Source of the DNA: Bacteroidales bacterium UBA3623
GTDB lineage: Bacteria; Bacteroidota; Bacteroidia; Bacteroidales; UBA932
NCBI GenBank assembly: GCA_002373715.1
Contig: DFLI01000023.1
Span: forward strand, 2,544-11,149
Direction: 5' to 3'
Length of the DNA: 8,606 nucleotides
The notes under the pieces: model-generated
The model's input: the letters and a program-made list of their open reading frames with translations, nothing else
Databases searched by the model: none
What the model was told of the DNA's origin: nothing
Shown: positions 1-6,805 of the stretch, piece by piece
Position numbering within the stretch: the first letter of the stretch is position 1
Layout of the letters: every line of letters begins with the position of its first letter
Translations under genes and position numbers: made by a program

Positions 1-27
1 TTTTCGAGCGCATGTTCACAGAAGAGA

Positions 28-3000
28 CTACGCCTTCGGAAGCTTGACGGTGAAGCAGGCGCCTCCCAGGGTGAAGGAACGGGAGTAAGAAATGGCGCCG
101 CCACAGTGTTCTACAATACGTTTGCAGATGGCAAGGCCCAGGCCGGATCCACTGGTCTTGGTGGTGAAGTCCGGGGTAAAAATCTTGTCCTGGTTCTGTT
201 CGGAAACGCCGGGACCGTTGTCTTCCACCACTACATTATAGAAGCCGTCTTCGGCAGAGTTGCGCACGGCCACCAGCAGGCGGCGAGGGGCGGGCACGTC
301 TTCCACAGCCTGGATGGCGTTGGTGATGAGGTTCACCACCACGCGGGTGAGCTGAGGACGGGGAGCCTGCACAAAGGCGCCCTCCAGCCCGAAGTATTCG
401 ATGTCCACGTCTTCGCGGGAGTCGAACAAATCTACTTCCTGGCGCACCAGGGCGTCCAGGTCTATCCGTTCAGACTTCTGGTCGTACATCTTGGCGAAGG
501 TGGAGAACTGGTCGGCAGAATCGGCCAATAAATCTACGTGATAAAGCACCGTTGAGGCTACCTCGTCAAAGCGCTCCTGCCAGGCCGGGTTGCCGGACTC
601 CTTCATGCGCATGAGCATCTGGAGCTGCAGTTTGATGGGCGTAAGAGGGTTCTTCAAATCGTGCGCTACGCGACGGGCCATATCTGTCCAGGCCTTATCT
701 CTTTCTACCTGGGCCAGGCGACGGGAACTCTCTCCCAGCACCTGCACCATGCGGTTGTAGGTTTCCACCAGGGGCGTAATCTCGTCATCTCCGTAGTACA
801 CCAGGGGCTCCAGGTGGTCAATGTCGCTCACCGTCATCTTGCGGCTGAGGGCGGTAAGGGGCCGGAACAGACGGCTCACCATGATGTAAGTGACAAAGCG
901 GGAAATGAGGAGCAGCAGCAGGAAGATGGTGATAACCGTGGTTACGTGCAGGACAACCTCGCTTTCAAAGTCCTGGGAAAGGTCTGTGAAAGGAGAAGAC
1001 ACAATGGCTACCATATTACCGCTGCTGTTGAATACAGGAGCGTACAGGGCATAATAGCTGCGGCGGCTGGCCTTTTCCCTCTGCATATAGAAGCGCTTGT
1101 GGGCGTAGATAATATTGTAGAAGGCTTCGTCGTCCAGGCGGTGCCCCAGAATCATGCGGTCGTATACCTCGGGGGTGGTGCTCATGACCAGGCGGCCGGC
1201 CACGTCAAAGAGCGAGATGTCGCAGCGGAGGTTGTTACCCACGCCTTCCACGGCGGCCAGGGTTTGGGTGGTGGTGAGCTGCTCAACGCCCTCTACCTGG
1301 CGCAGGTGTTCCTGCAACATACCTTGCAGGGTGTTGATGCGGGAAGTCATGACGCTGTTCATGTCTGCGTTGTTGCGCTTGTAAACGAACCAGACACTGA
1401 ACACGGCCATGGCCACCAGCGTGACCAGCAGGGAAATATATACCACCAGGCTGATGCGGCTCTGGAAGTAGCGCCGGCCTCCGGCGTTGCGTTTTCTCCA
1501 GGAAATCCAAGTAATGAGGCCGAAGGCCAGGATGGAAAAGAGGAAGGCCTCCACCACATAGTACAGCCATTCCGTCTGGGGACGGGAGATAACGATGACT
1601 TCCTCTTCGGAGACGTTGCGCACAAAGTGACACCAGCCTTCCAGGTCTACGTGACCGCTGGAGTGCTGCTGGGCTAGTTCTCTCAATCGGCCCGAATAGA
1701 GGGTGGGATATGCGTAGGAGCCCTTGTACTGCACCAGTTTGTCGGTGTTGTACTTGGCCCAGGAGTATACGGAGGGCAGGGAGACGCGGCCGGGGTCTGT
1801 GATGCCCAGCAGGCTCAGGTAGCCGCGGTCTTCGCGGTTGTGCTTGGATTCTACGCTTACCAGCACCAGGCTGGAGCCGTAGTTCTCTACATAATAGGAG
1901 AAGATGCCGGTGTAGGCCGTACGTCCGCCTCCCAGGCTGCTGTAGAAGAAGTGAGAATTATCTCCCAGGCGGGTGCCGCTGCGAATGCGGTCCTGGTAGG
2001 TGGCACCTACGCTGGCATCGGCCCCGGGGAGCACAACCGTGATATCGTAGTCTTGCGAGATGCGGCCCATGAAGGCGCTGGTGAGGCGGCTGCGGATGAT
2101 ATCGGCACTTCCTTCCAGCACGGACAACGCGCCAATCATGGGGTCTGATGCGATGGAACTCTCGGCACTGCGAAGCTGGATTTCCAGGGCAATGTCACGG
2201 TCCATGGCCAGGCGGGCGGCCCACACGTCAATGCGCCGCTGCTCTTTGCTGAAGCCCAGGGTGGAGGATGCCACCACAAAGTATACGCCGATGCAAACCG
2301 CATAGATCAGACGTCCCAGGGGGGTGAACATGTCGTATCGGAAGCCCAGCAGGCTCCGGATGAAAGGCGACAGAATTTGCAGCAGCACCGGCAGGGTGAT
2401 GGACAGGGCCAGGAAGGAGATGTACACCAGGGCCGTGTAACCGTTCACCAGGAACACCTTGTACAGTTCCAGGTTAATGCTGGAGTTTATCAGGATGCTT
2501 CGGAAGGTGATGTGGAAGTAAGTGCCGATGGCAATGAGCAGGCCCACGAGCAGGCTGGCTAATGCTATCTGCAAAGCCCTGGAATTATGGCGCCGGATTT
2601 GCTTGAGGAGGGTCCAGCGAACCAGGAAGAGGTTCAGGACCACCATATTGATGCCCAGATTCACCAGGATGACGGCGCCCAGTGAGTAGAGGAGGGGACC
2701 GTCGGCATACAGGAGGGGAGAGAAGAGCTGGGTGTTCTGGAACAGGTGCGGCCCTTTGAAATACAGCCAGGCCAATACGGCCAGCTGGACCAGTGTGATG
2801 CCCGTGAGCCAGGGAATGGAAGGGTGTACGCTCAGGAGCAGCGTAAGCCCGGCAAAGAATAGGATGAGGGCTACCCATAGCAGGGCCGAGTGCGAGCCGG
2901 AAGGCTCGGCCAGGGTTTCGTCGGTGAGGAGGAACAGCGGTACCCCGTCTACGCACACGGGAGCGCCCACGCCTGTAGAGAGGGGCCGTACGCTATATCT

Positions 3001-3534
3001 TTCATTGATGCGGAAATGGTGGTTTACGCCGCTCTGGGCTCCCGCCTGCAGTTCGTTGGCTATTTCCAGGCCGCCCACCACCTTGCACCCGGGGCCGTCT
3101 ACGGCCTTGACCAGGTACCATTTGGGACCGTAATTAACAAAGGTTGGCAGCTCTGAGGCATCTCCCAGCGGCGAGGAGATGGCGCTGCGGGAGTCTCCCA
3201 GCCGCTGCACCAGCGTGCGCAGGTGAATGTCGTCGTTACGGATGGGGAACTGGTTCACCCAGCTTTGGAGGGAATCTTCCACATACCGGTATACCACCAT
3301 GTCTTCCGGAAGTCCCTGCAAATCCATCCAGGAGCTAAGGTCTCCTTCCATGGCCTGCTGGATGAAAAGGTCCAGTCTGGCCATTCTGAATTCTACCCTC
3401 CGGCTCATCTCCACGGCGGCGGAGTTCACATCCGAGCGCCCGGTTCCCACCAGGGCCGATATGACATAGGTAATGCAGGCGGCCGCCAGCAGCGCCACCG
3501 CTATCCATTGCCTTATGAGACGTTTCCTATTCAT
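28..3534 (-). CDS. Large NtrY-like membrane sensor histidine kinase
   Basis: This is a 1168-residue inner-membrane sensor kinase that should autophosphorylate on histidine and pass the phosphate to a response regulator not seen here. The C-terminus carries, in order, a HAMP-like linker (about 886-940), a HisKA domain with the H-box around His958 (RRVAHDLKNPLTPIK, the NtrY-type form), and an ATPase domain with N-box residues Asn1068/Asn1072, DNGPG at 1105-1109 and GSGLGL at 1129-1134. The N-terminus is unusual. One membrane segment (about 10-30) is followed by an extracytoplasmic region, six hydrophobic segments (about 217-423), a second extracytoplasmic region (425-655), two more segments, a third loop (719-860) and a last segment before HAMP. 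I chose the ATG at 3534 rather than the in-frame one at 3588 because it encodes MNRKRLIRQW directly before the first membrane segment. It overlaps the end of rlmH by 8 bases, so translational coupling is likely. There is no receiver domain. The signal sensed is unknown. Confidence 0.92.
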   Translation of the reverse strand: MNRKRLIRQWIAVALLAAACITYVISALVGTGRSDVNSAAVEMSRRVEFRMARLDLFIQQAMEGDLSSWMDLQGLPEDMVVYRYVEDSLQSWVNQFPIRNDDIHLRTLVQRLGDSRSAISSPLGDASELPTFVNYGPKWYLVKAVDGPGCKVVGGLEIANELQAGAQSGVNHHFRINERYSVRPLSTGVGAPVCVDGVPLFLLTDETLAEPSGSHSALLWVALILFFAGLTLLLSVHPSIPWLTGITLVQLAVLAWLYFKGPHLFQNTQLFSPLLYADGPLLYSLGAVILVNLGINMVVLNLFLVRWTLLKQIRRHNSRALQIALASLLVGLLIAIGTYFHITFRSILINSSINLELYKVFLVNGYTALVYISFLALSITLPVLLQILSPFIRSLLGFRYDMFTPLGRLIYAVCIGVYFVVASSTLGFSKEQRRIDVWAARLAMDRDIALEIQLRSAESSIASDPMIGALSVLEGSADIIRSRLTSAFMGRISQDYDITVVLPGADASVGATYQDRIRSGTRLGDNSHFFYSSLGGGRTAYTGIFSYYVENYGSSLVLVSVESKHNREDRGYLSLLGITDPGRVSLPSVYSWAKYNTDKLVQYKGSYAYPTLYSGRLRELAQQHSSGHVDLEGWCHFVRNVSEEEVIVISRPQTEWLYYVVEAFLFSILAFGLITWISWRKRNAGGRRYFQSRISLVVYISLLVTLVAMAVFSVWFVYKRNNADMNSVMTSRINTLQGMLQEHLRQVEGVEQLTTTQTLAAVEGVGNNLRCDISLFDVAGRLVMSTTPEVYDRMILGHRLDDEAFYNIIYAHKRFYMQREKASRRSYYALYAPVFNSSGNMVAIVSSPFTDLSQDFESEVVLHVTTVITIFLLLLLISRFVTYIMVSRLFRPLTALSRKMTVSDIDHLEPLVYYGDDEITPLVETYNRMVQVLGESSRRLAQVERDKAWTDMARRVAHDLKNPLTPIKLQLQMLMRMKESGNPAWQERFDEVASTVLYHVDLLADSADQFSTFAKMYDQKSERIDLDALVRQEVDLFDSREDVDIEYFGLEGAFVQAPRPQLTRVVVNLITNAIQAVEDVPAPRRLLVAVRNSAEDGFYNVVVEDNGPGVSEQNQDKIFTPDFTTKTSGSGLGLAICKRIVEHCGGAISYSRSFTLGGACFTVKLPKA

Positions 3535-4000
3535 GGTGATAGGGCTCTCCCTTGAGGATGGTAAAAGCCCGGTAGAGCTGCTCCGCAAAAATCGTGCGAA
3601 CCATTTGATGGGAGAAAGTCATGCGGGAGAGGGAAATCCCTTCAAAAGAACGGTTGTATACCTCGTCGGAGAAGCCGTATGCCCCGCCAATCACGAACAC
3701 CAGGTTCTTGGGCCCCCGGGCCATGAGTTTTTGCAGGTGGTCTGCAAATTCCATGGAGCGGTATTCGTGCCCATGTTCGTCCAGTAGCACCAGAAGATCC
3801 TGCGGGCCCACCAGCTTGAGGATCAGTTCTCCCTCTTTCTCTTTGATTTGGGCCTGGCTCAGGGCCGATACTTTCTTGAGTTCGGGAATCTCCTGCACGG
3901 TAAAGGGAACGTAGTGCTTGAGCCGGGAACCGTAAAGATCCAGGCCTTCCTTTACCCAGGAAACATCCGTTTTCCCAACCGTTATTAACTGAATGTTCAT
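3527..4000 (-). CDS. rlmH: 23S rRNA (pseudouridine1915-N3)-methyltransferase RlmH
   Basis: RlmH is a cytoplasmic SPOUT-class methyltransferase that uses S-adenosylmethionine to methylate N3 of pseudouridine 1915 in helix 69 of 23S rRNA on assembled ribosomes. The 157-residue product matches the family's usual length of about 155-160. It starts with the typical MNIQLITVGKT strand, has LLDEHGHEYRS at about 72-82, the cofactor-binding GGAYGF loop of the knot at 105-110, and the conserved C-terminal stretch from LSRMTFSHQMVR (124-135) to the terminal PYHHE. The ATG at 4000 gives this canonical N-terminus; the in-frame extension to 4042 would add residues unlike the family. Its last codons contain the start of the downstream kinase gene. 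A TAnnTTTG promoter ends only 7 bases before the ATG. Confidence 0.97.
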   Translation of the reverse strand: MNIQLITVGKTDVSWVKEGLDLYGSRLKHYVPFTVQEIPELKKVSALSQAQIKEKEGELILKLVGPQDLLVLLDEHGHEYRSMEFADHLQKLMARGPKNLVFVIGGAYGFSDEVYNRSFEGISLSRMTFSHQMVRTIFAEQLYRAFTILKGEPYHHE

Positions 4001-4007
4001 TCTGATA

Positions 4008-4039
4008 CAAAAGTAATTATTCGGCGCGGAATTTGCAAG
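4008..4039 (-). promoter_or_regulatory. Bacteroidota-type promoter of rlmH
   Basis: On the minus strand, TACTTTTG (4015-4008) matches the Bacteroidota -7 consensus TAnnTTTG exactly. CTTG (4039-4036), resembling the -33 TTTG element, lies 20 bases upstream, within the usual spacing. Only 7 bases (TATCAGA) separate the -7 box from the rlmH ATG, so transcription should begin at or a few bases before the start codon. The promoter occupies most of the 50-base gap shared with the divergent DUF4783 gene. The assignment rests on consensus and position only. Confidence 0.6.
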
Positions 4040-4050
4040 CAACTAGGCCG

Positions 4051-4509
4051 ATGAACAAACTTTTGCATACGGTATTGGTGTCGGTTGCGCTGCTTTCTGG
4101 CTGGGCGGCCCATGCTCAGTCATACCTTATTTCCAACACCAGTTCCCGCACCCAGCAGCCACAGGGAGAGTTCTCCGTTTTCTCCTCCATCACCAAATAT
4201 CTGGCACAGGGAGACGAAGCCTCGCTCTCTACCTGGTTTGCAGACAATCTGGACGTCACTGTCCTTTCCACCTCCCGAAACTGCTCCAAGAAGCAGGCCC
4301 GCGAAATTCTCCGCAACTTCTTTGCTTCCAATACCCCCCGTTCCTTCGAGGTAACGCACAAAGCTTCCGAAGCCAATAAAAAGTATCTCATCGGCCAGCT
4401 TAATGCCGGAGGCGAACTTTTCCAGGTAACTATCTATGCTACGTCCTCAGGACAGGAGACCTACAAGATTCAGCAGCTCAATATTTCCCGTCAGACAGCG
4501 GCCTACTAG
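4051..4509 (+). CDS. Secreted DUF4783 family protein
   Basis: This is a 152-residue protein of unknown biochemical function, probably periplasmic. The N-terminus (MNKLLHTVLVSVALLSGWAAHAQS) is a typical signal peptide with likely cleavage after Ala22 (AHA|QS). The rest, about 38-148, resembles the Bacteroidota family DUF4783, a small alpha/beta domain probably of NTF2-like fold. Features seen are a helix with FSSITKYLAQGD, then WFADNLDVTVL, then KKQAREILRNFFASNTPRSFEVTHK, then strands ending in YKIQQLNIS. The start is the ATG at 4051; an in-frame TTG at 4033 adds only six residues before the signal peptide and has no support. It is divergent from rlmH across a 50-base gap. No exact TAnnTTTG element is visible for it on the plus strand. 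araC follows 19 bases downstream, so read-through is possible. Confidence 0.85.
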   Translation: MNKLLHTVLVSVALLSGWAAHAQSYLISNTSSRTQQPQGEFSVFSSITKYLAQGDEASLSTWFADNLDVTVLSTSRNCSKKQAREILRNFFASNTPRSFEVTHKASEANKKYLIGQLNAGGELFQVTIYATSSGQETYKIQQLNISRQTAAY

Positions 4510-4510
4510 G

Positions 4511-4544
4511 TGAAAATAGTATTATTTTATGTCAAAAGTATTAC
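4511..4544. promoter_or_regulatory. Tandem candidate AraC operator at araC start
   Basis: Two related copies sit in direct orientation around the araC start codon. TGAAAATAGTATTA is at 4511-4524 and TCAAAAGTATTA at 4532-4543, with the shared AGTATTA cores 19 bases apart. The second copy, extended to TATGTCAAAAGTATTAC (4528-4544), recurs with two added As at 5411-5429, upstream of the GH5 gene. Roughly two-turn spacing of direct repeats suits AraC-family proteins, which bind with two HTH motifs per monomer. Since the second copy covers the araC ATG, bound protein would be placed to autoregulate. This is inferred from repetition alone. An alternative is that the reverse complement TACTTTTG resembles a minus-strand -7 box. 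Confidence 0.4.
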
Positions 4545-5407
4545 GGGAAACCCCTCCCATTACCGATAAAGACTGTTTTTACATCGTAGAACGTCACAAG
4601 AGCGAGTTCCTCTATCCCATTCATTCTCACCGGGAATTCGAACTCAATTTTGTGGAACGTGGCCGCGGCGTTCACCGTGTGGTAGGGGATAGTATTGAGG
4701 AAATAGGGGACTATGATCTGGTGCTGGTAACCGGAGACGGTTTGGAGCACGCCTGGCAGCAAGGCAACTGCACGGAGCCGGACGTAAGGGAAATTACCAT
4801 TCAGTTTTCGGATACTCTACTGGACGAGCGCCTGCTGGGCCGTACCCAGTTTGCCTCCATCCAGAAGATGTTTGAAGAGGCCCGTCTGGGAGTGGCTTTT
4901 TCCATGACCGGTATTATGCGGGTATACAATTTCCTGGACAGCCTGCCCAACATGAACGAGCGTTTTGAGCAGTTCCTCACCATGCTCAAGATTTTTTACG
5001 AACTGTCTCAGGATCAGGACGCCCGCACCTTGGCTTCTACCTCATTTGCCGATGTTAAGGCAGACCGTGAGAGCCGCCGCGTGGCCAAGGTGAAGGAGTT
5101 TATTTCCATCCATTATGCAGAAGATTTGCGTTTGGAAGATTTGGCGGCCCTGGTGGGTATGACCCCCAGTGCTTTCAGCCGTTTTTTCAAGCAGCACACC
5201 ACCCGCACCCTGTCGGATTATATCATAGACGTCCGCCTTGGCAATGCGGCCCGCCTGCTGGTAGATACCACCACCAGTATCTCCGAAATCTCCTACGCCT
5301 GCGGCTTTAACAATTTGTCCAATTTCAACCGCATCTTCAAGGCCCGCCGAGGCTATACTCCCCGAGATTTCAGGGCTCTCTTCACCAAGAATAGAGTGTA
5401 TGTGTAG
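4529..5407 (+). CDS. AraC-family transcriptional regulator with cupin-like sensor domain
   Basis: This is a 292-residue DNA-binding regulator, probably the local activator of the GH5-SusC operon that follows. The N-terminal half is an AraC-type cupin ligand-binding domain: HSHREFELNFVERGRGVHRV starts at His32 with His34 and Glu38 in the usual first cupin motif, and LEHAW at 72-76 supplies the later histidine. The C-terminal half (about 183-285) holds the two HTH motifs of the family: LRLEDLAALVGMTPSAFSRF (200-219) and ISEISYACGFNNLSNFNRIF (251-270), then the family-typical GYTPRDFR. The ligand is unknown; position next to a putative mannanase suggests a manno-oligosaccharide or mannose. It lies 19 bases after the DUF4783 gene without a clear promoter or ribosome site. 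Candidate operator repeats overlap its start codon and follow its stop codon, suggesting both autoregulation and control of the downstream operon. Confidence 0.94.
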   Translation: MSKVLRETPPITDKDCFYIVERHKSEFLYPIHSHREFELNFVERGRGVHRVVGDSIEEIGDYDLVLVTGDGLEHAWQQGNCTEPDVREITIQFSDTLLDERLLGRTQFASIQKMFEEARLGVAFSMTGIMRVYNFLDSLPNMNERFEQFLTMLKIFYELSQDQDARTLASTSFADVKADRESRRVAKVKEFISIHYAEDLRLEDLAALVGMTPSAFSRFFKQHTTRTLSDYIIDVRLGNAARLLVDTTTSISEISYACGFNNLSNFNRIFKARRGYTPRDFRALFTKNRVYV

Positions 5408-5410
5408 CGG

Positions 5411-5429
5411 TATGTCAAAAAAGTATTAC
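5411..5429. promoter_or_regulatory. Candidate AraC operator upstream of GH5 promoter
   Basis: TATGTCAAAAAAGTATTAC repeats the 17-base element over the araC start (4528-4544), identical apart from two extra As in the A-run. Its TCAAAAAAGTATTA core (5415-5428) also matches TGAAAATAGTATTA at 4511-4524 at 12 of 14 positions. It begins three bases after the araC stop codon, and its centre lies about 64 bases upstream of the transcription start predicted from the TAACTTTG box, a usual place for an activator to contact RNA polymerase. The function is inferred from repetition and position. Confidence 0.45.
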
Positions 5430-5446
5430 ATTTAGTTAATTTTTCA

Positions 5447-5478
5447 TTTTTTATGGCCGTATCTATGGTGTAACTTTG
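5447..5478 (+). promoter_or_regulatory. Bacteroidota-type promoter of the GH5-susC operon
   Basis: TAACTTTG at 5471-5478 is an exact match to the -7 consensus TAnnTTTG. The -33 position falls in a T-run (5447-5452) that lacks the G of TTTG, so that element is weak, which would suit a promoter needing an activator. Transcription would start near 5484, giving a leader of about 24 bases to the ATG at 5508. The gap 5408-5507 also holds the candidate AraC operator. Confidence 0.6.
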
Positions 5479-5507
5479 CACTGTAGATATTTATGTCGGC
5501 CAACATA

Positions 5508-6776
5508 ATGAAAATAACACCAAAACTGGCAGTTTGGGCGTGTGCAGCCCTGCTTGCCTTCAGTTGCTCCCAAAAGCCTTCATTCGTCACCGTGCAGGAC
5601 GGTAAGTTCGTGCGCGCGGGCAAGCCTTATACATATATCGGCACCAATTTCTGGTATGGCCCCATTCTGGCTTCCGATGGCGAAGGCGGTAATTTTGAGC
5701 GTCTTACCATGGAGCTGGATACCCTTAAGGCCCTCGGTCTCACCAATCTTCGCGTGCTGGTGGGCGCCCAGGGAGCCAATGGTGTTTTCTCCCGCGTAGA
5801 ACCCACCCTGGAGCAGGAACCCGGTGTTTATAACGAGGCCCTTCTGGTGGGCCTGGACCGTTTCCTGGTAGAACTGGGCAAGCGGGATATGCAGGCTGTC
5901 CTGTATCTGAACAACTCCTGGGAATGGAGCGGTGGTTACGGTCAGTACCTGGAGTGGGCCACCGGTGAAAAGGCTCTTATTCCGCTCATCGACGGTTACT
6001 GGCCTTTCATGCAGCAGATGGCCAAGTTCCAAACTTGCGCCCCCGCTCAGGAACTTTTCTACAACCACGTGAAGGCTATCGTGGGCCGCACCAACTCCAT
6101 CACCGGCAAACCTTATAAGGAAGATCCCGCCATCTTTGCCTGGCAGATTGGCAACGAGCCCCGCTGCTTCTCTTCCGACCCTGCCGTGCAGGACGGTTTT
6201 ATCGGCTGGCTCACCGAAAGCGCCCGCATCATCAAATCCATAGACCCCAATCACCTTCTTTCTACCGGAAACGAGGGCGTCTGGGGCTGCGAAATGAGTG
6301 AGGAACTCCTGGAGCGTGTTTGCTCCATCCCCGGCGTAGACTACATGACCATTCATATCTGGCCCTACAACTGGAGCTGGGCCCGCGAAGGCAGCCTTTC
6401 CGAAGACCTGCCCAATGCCATTGAGAAGACGGGCGAATACATCGGCCTGCATCACGAACTGGCCCGCAAGATGGGGCAGCCCGTTGTGTTGGAAGAGTTT
6501 GGCTTCCCCAGGGACGGCTTCAATCCTTCCATGGAGGCTACCACGCGCGCACGCGATACCTATTATGCATATGTGTTCTCCCAGGTGGGCGGTATGCTCC
6601 AGGGCGTTAACTTCTGGGGTTGGAGCGGTTTTGCCCGTCCGGTACACACCCAGTGGGAACACGGAGACCCTTACGCCGGAGACCCGGCCCAGGAAGCCCA
6701 GGGCCTGAACGGCGTTTACATCACGGACTACACCATTGATGTAATTAAAGAAGCTATTTCAAATCTAAACCAATAA
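5508..6776 (+). CDS. GH5 family glycoside hydrolase, probable endo-beta-1,4-mannanase (GH5_7-like)
   Basis: This is a 422-residue exported retaining glycoside hydrolase, predicted to cut internal beta-1,4 bonds of mannan, glucomannan or galactomannan. The acid/base is Glu217 in WQIGNEPR, the nucleophile Glu330 in VVLEEFG, and the active-site HIWPYNW block begins at His283. NSITGKPYKEDPAIFAWQIGNEPR-type spacing and the NFWGW motif near 368-372 are typical of subfamily 7 mannanases, but the exact substrate is inferred. The N-terminus is a signal peptide ending LLAFSC, with Cys20 a probable lipid anchor although the lipobox is imperfect (Ala at -3, Phe at -2). The residues after Cys (SQKPSF) lack the acidic surface-export signal, so it may face the periplasm. 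I chose the ATG at 5508 over 5493 because it gives a normal signal peptide and a sensible leader after the TAACTTTG promoter. susC follows after 29 bases. Confidence 0.92.
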   Translation: MKITPKLAVWACAALLAFSCSQKPSFVTVQDGKFVRAGKPYTYIGTNFWYGPILASDGEGGNFERLTMELDTLKALGLTNLRVLVGAQGANGVFSRVEPTLEQEPGVYNEALLVGLDRFLVELGKRDMQAVLYLNNSWEWSGGYGQYLEWATGEKALIPLIDGYWPFMQQMAKFQTCAPAQELFYNHVKAIVGRTNSITGKPYKEDPAIFAWQIGNEPRCFSSDPAVQDGFIGWLTESARIIKSIDPNHLLSTGNEGVWGCEMSEELLERVCSIPGVDYMTIHIWPYNWSWAREGSLSEDLPNAIEKTGEYIGLHHELARKMGQPVVLEEFGFPRDGFNPSMEATTRARDTYYAYVFSQVGGMLQGVNFWGWSGFARPVHTQWEHGDPYAGDPAQEAQGLNGVYITDYTIDVIKEAISNLNQ

Positions 6777-6805
6777 TTAATTTATTAACCAACAAATCAA
6801 GTAGC

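Noticed and set aside
661..1677. Plus-strand open frame of 338 codons across the kinase gene
   Set aside because: It overlaps the HisKA, HAMP and membrane coding region of a well-supported kinase, and its His/Gln/Gly-rich translation has no recognisable domain.
3535..3588. Upstream in-frame ATG extending the kinase by 18 residues
   Set aside because: It would overlap rlmH by over 60 bases and add a Ser/Arg-rich stretch before a normal membrane-anchor start; the ATG at 3534 is better placed.
4001..4042. Extended RlmH start 14 codons upstream
   Set aside because: The extension runs through the rlmH promoter, and the canonical family N-terminus begins at MNIQLITVGK.
4528..4544. Minus-strand promoter reading of the repeat, since its reverse complement contains TACTTTTG
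   Set aside because: It would drive an antisense transcript into the DUF4783 gene, and the second copy of the repeat breaks the -7 match with two extra As while keeping the rest, which favours a protein-binding site.
5408..5452. Possible terminator after araC: an A-run and T-runs that could form an A-T stem
   Set aside because: The pairing is interrupted and contains no G-C pairs, so it is not a convincing intrinsic terminator; the A-run is better explained as part of the repeated operator-like element.
5580..6662. Minus-strand open frame of 360 codons across the GH5 gene
   Set aside because: It is antisense to a gene with intact catalytic motifs, and its translation resembles no family; it is a codon-bias shadow.
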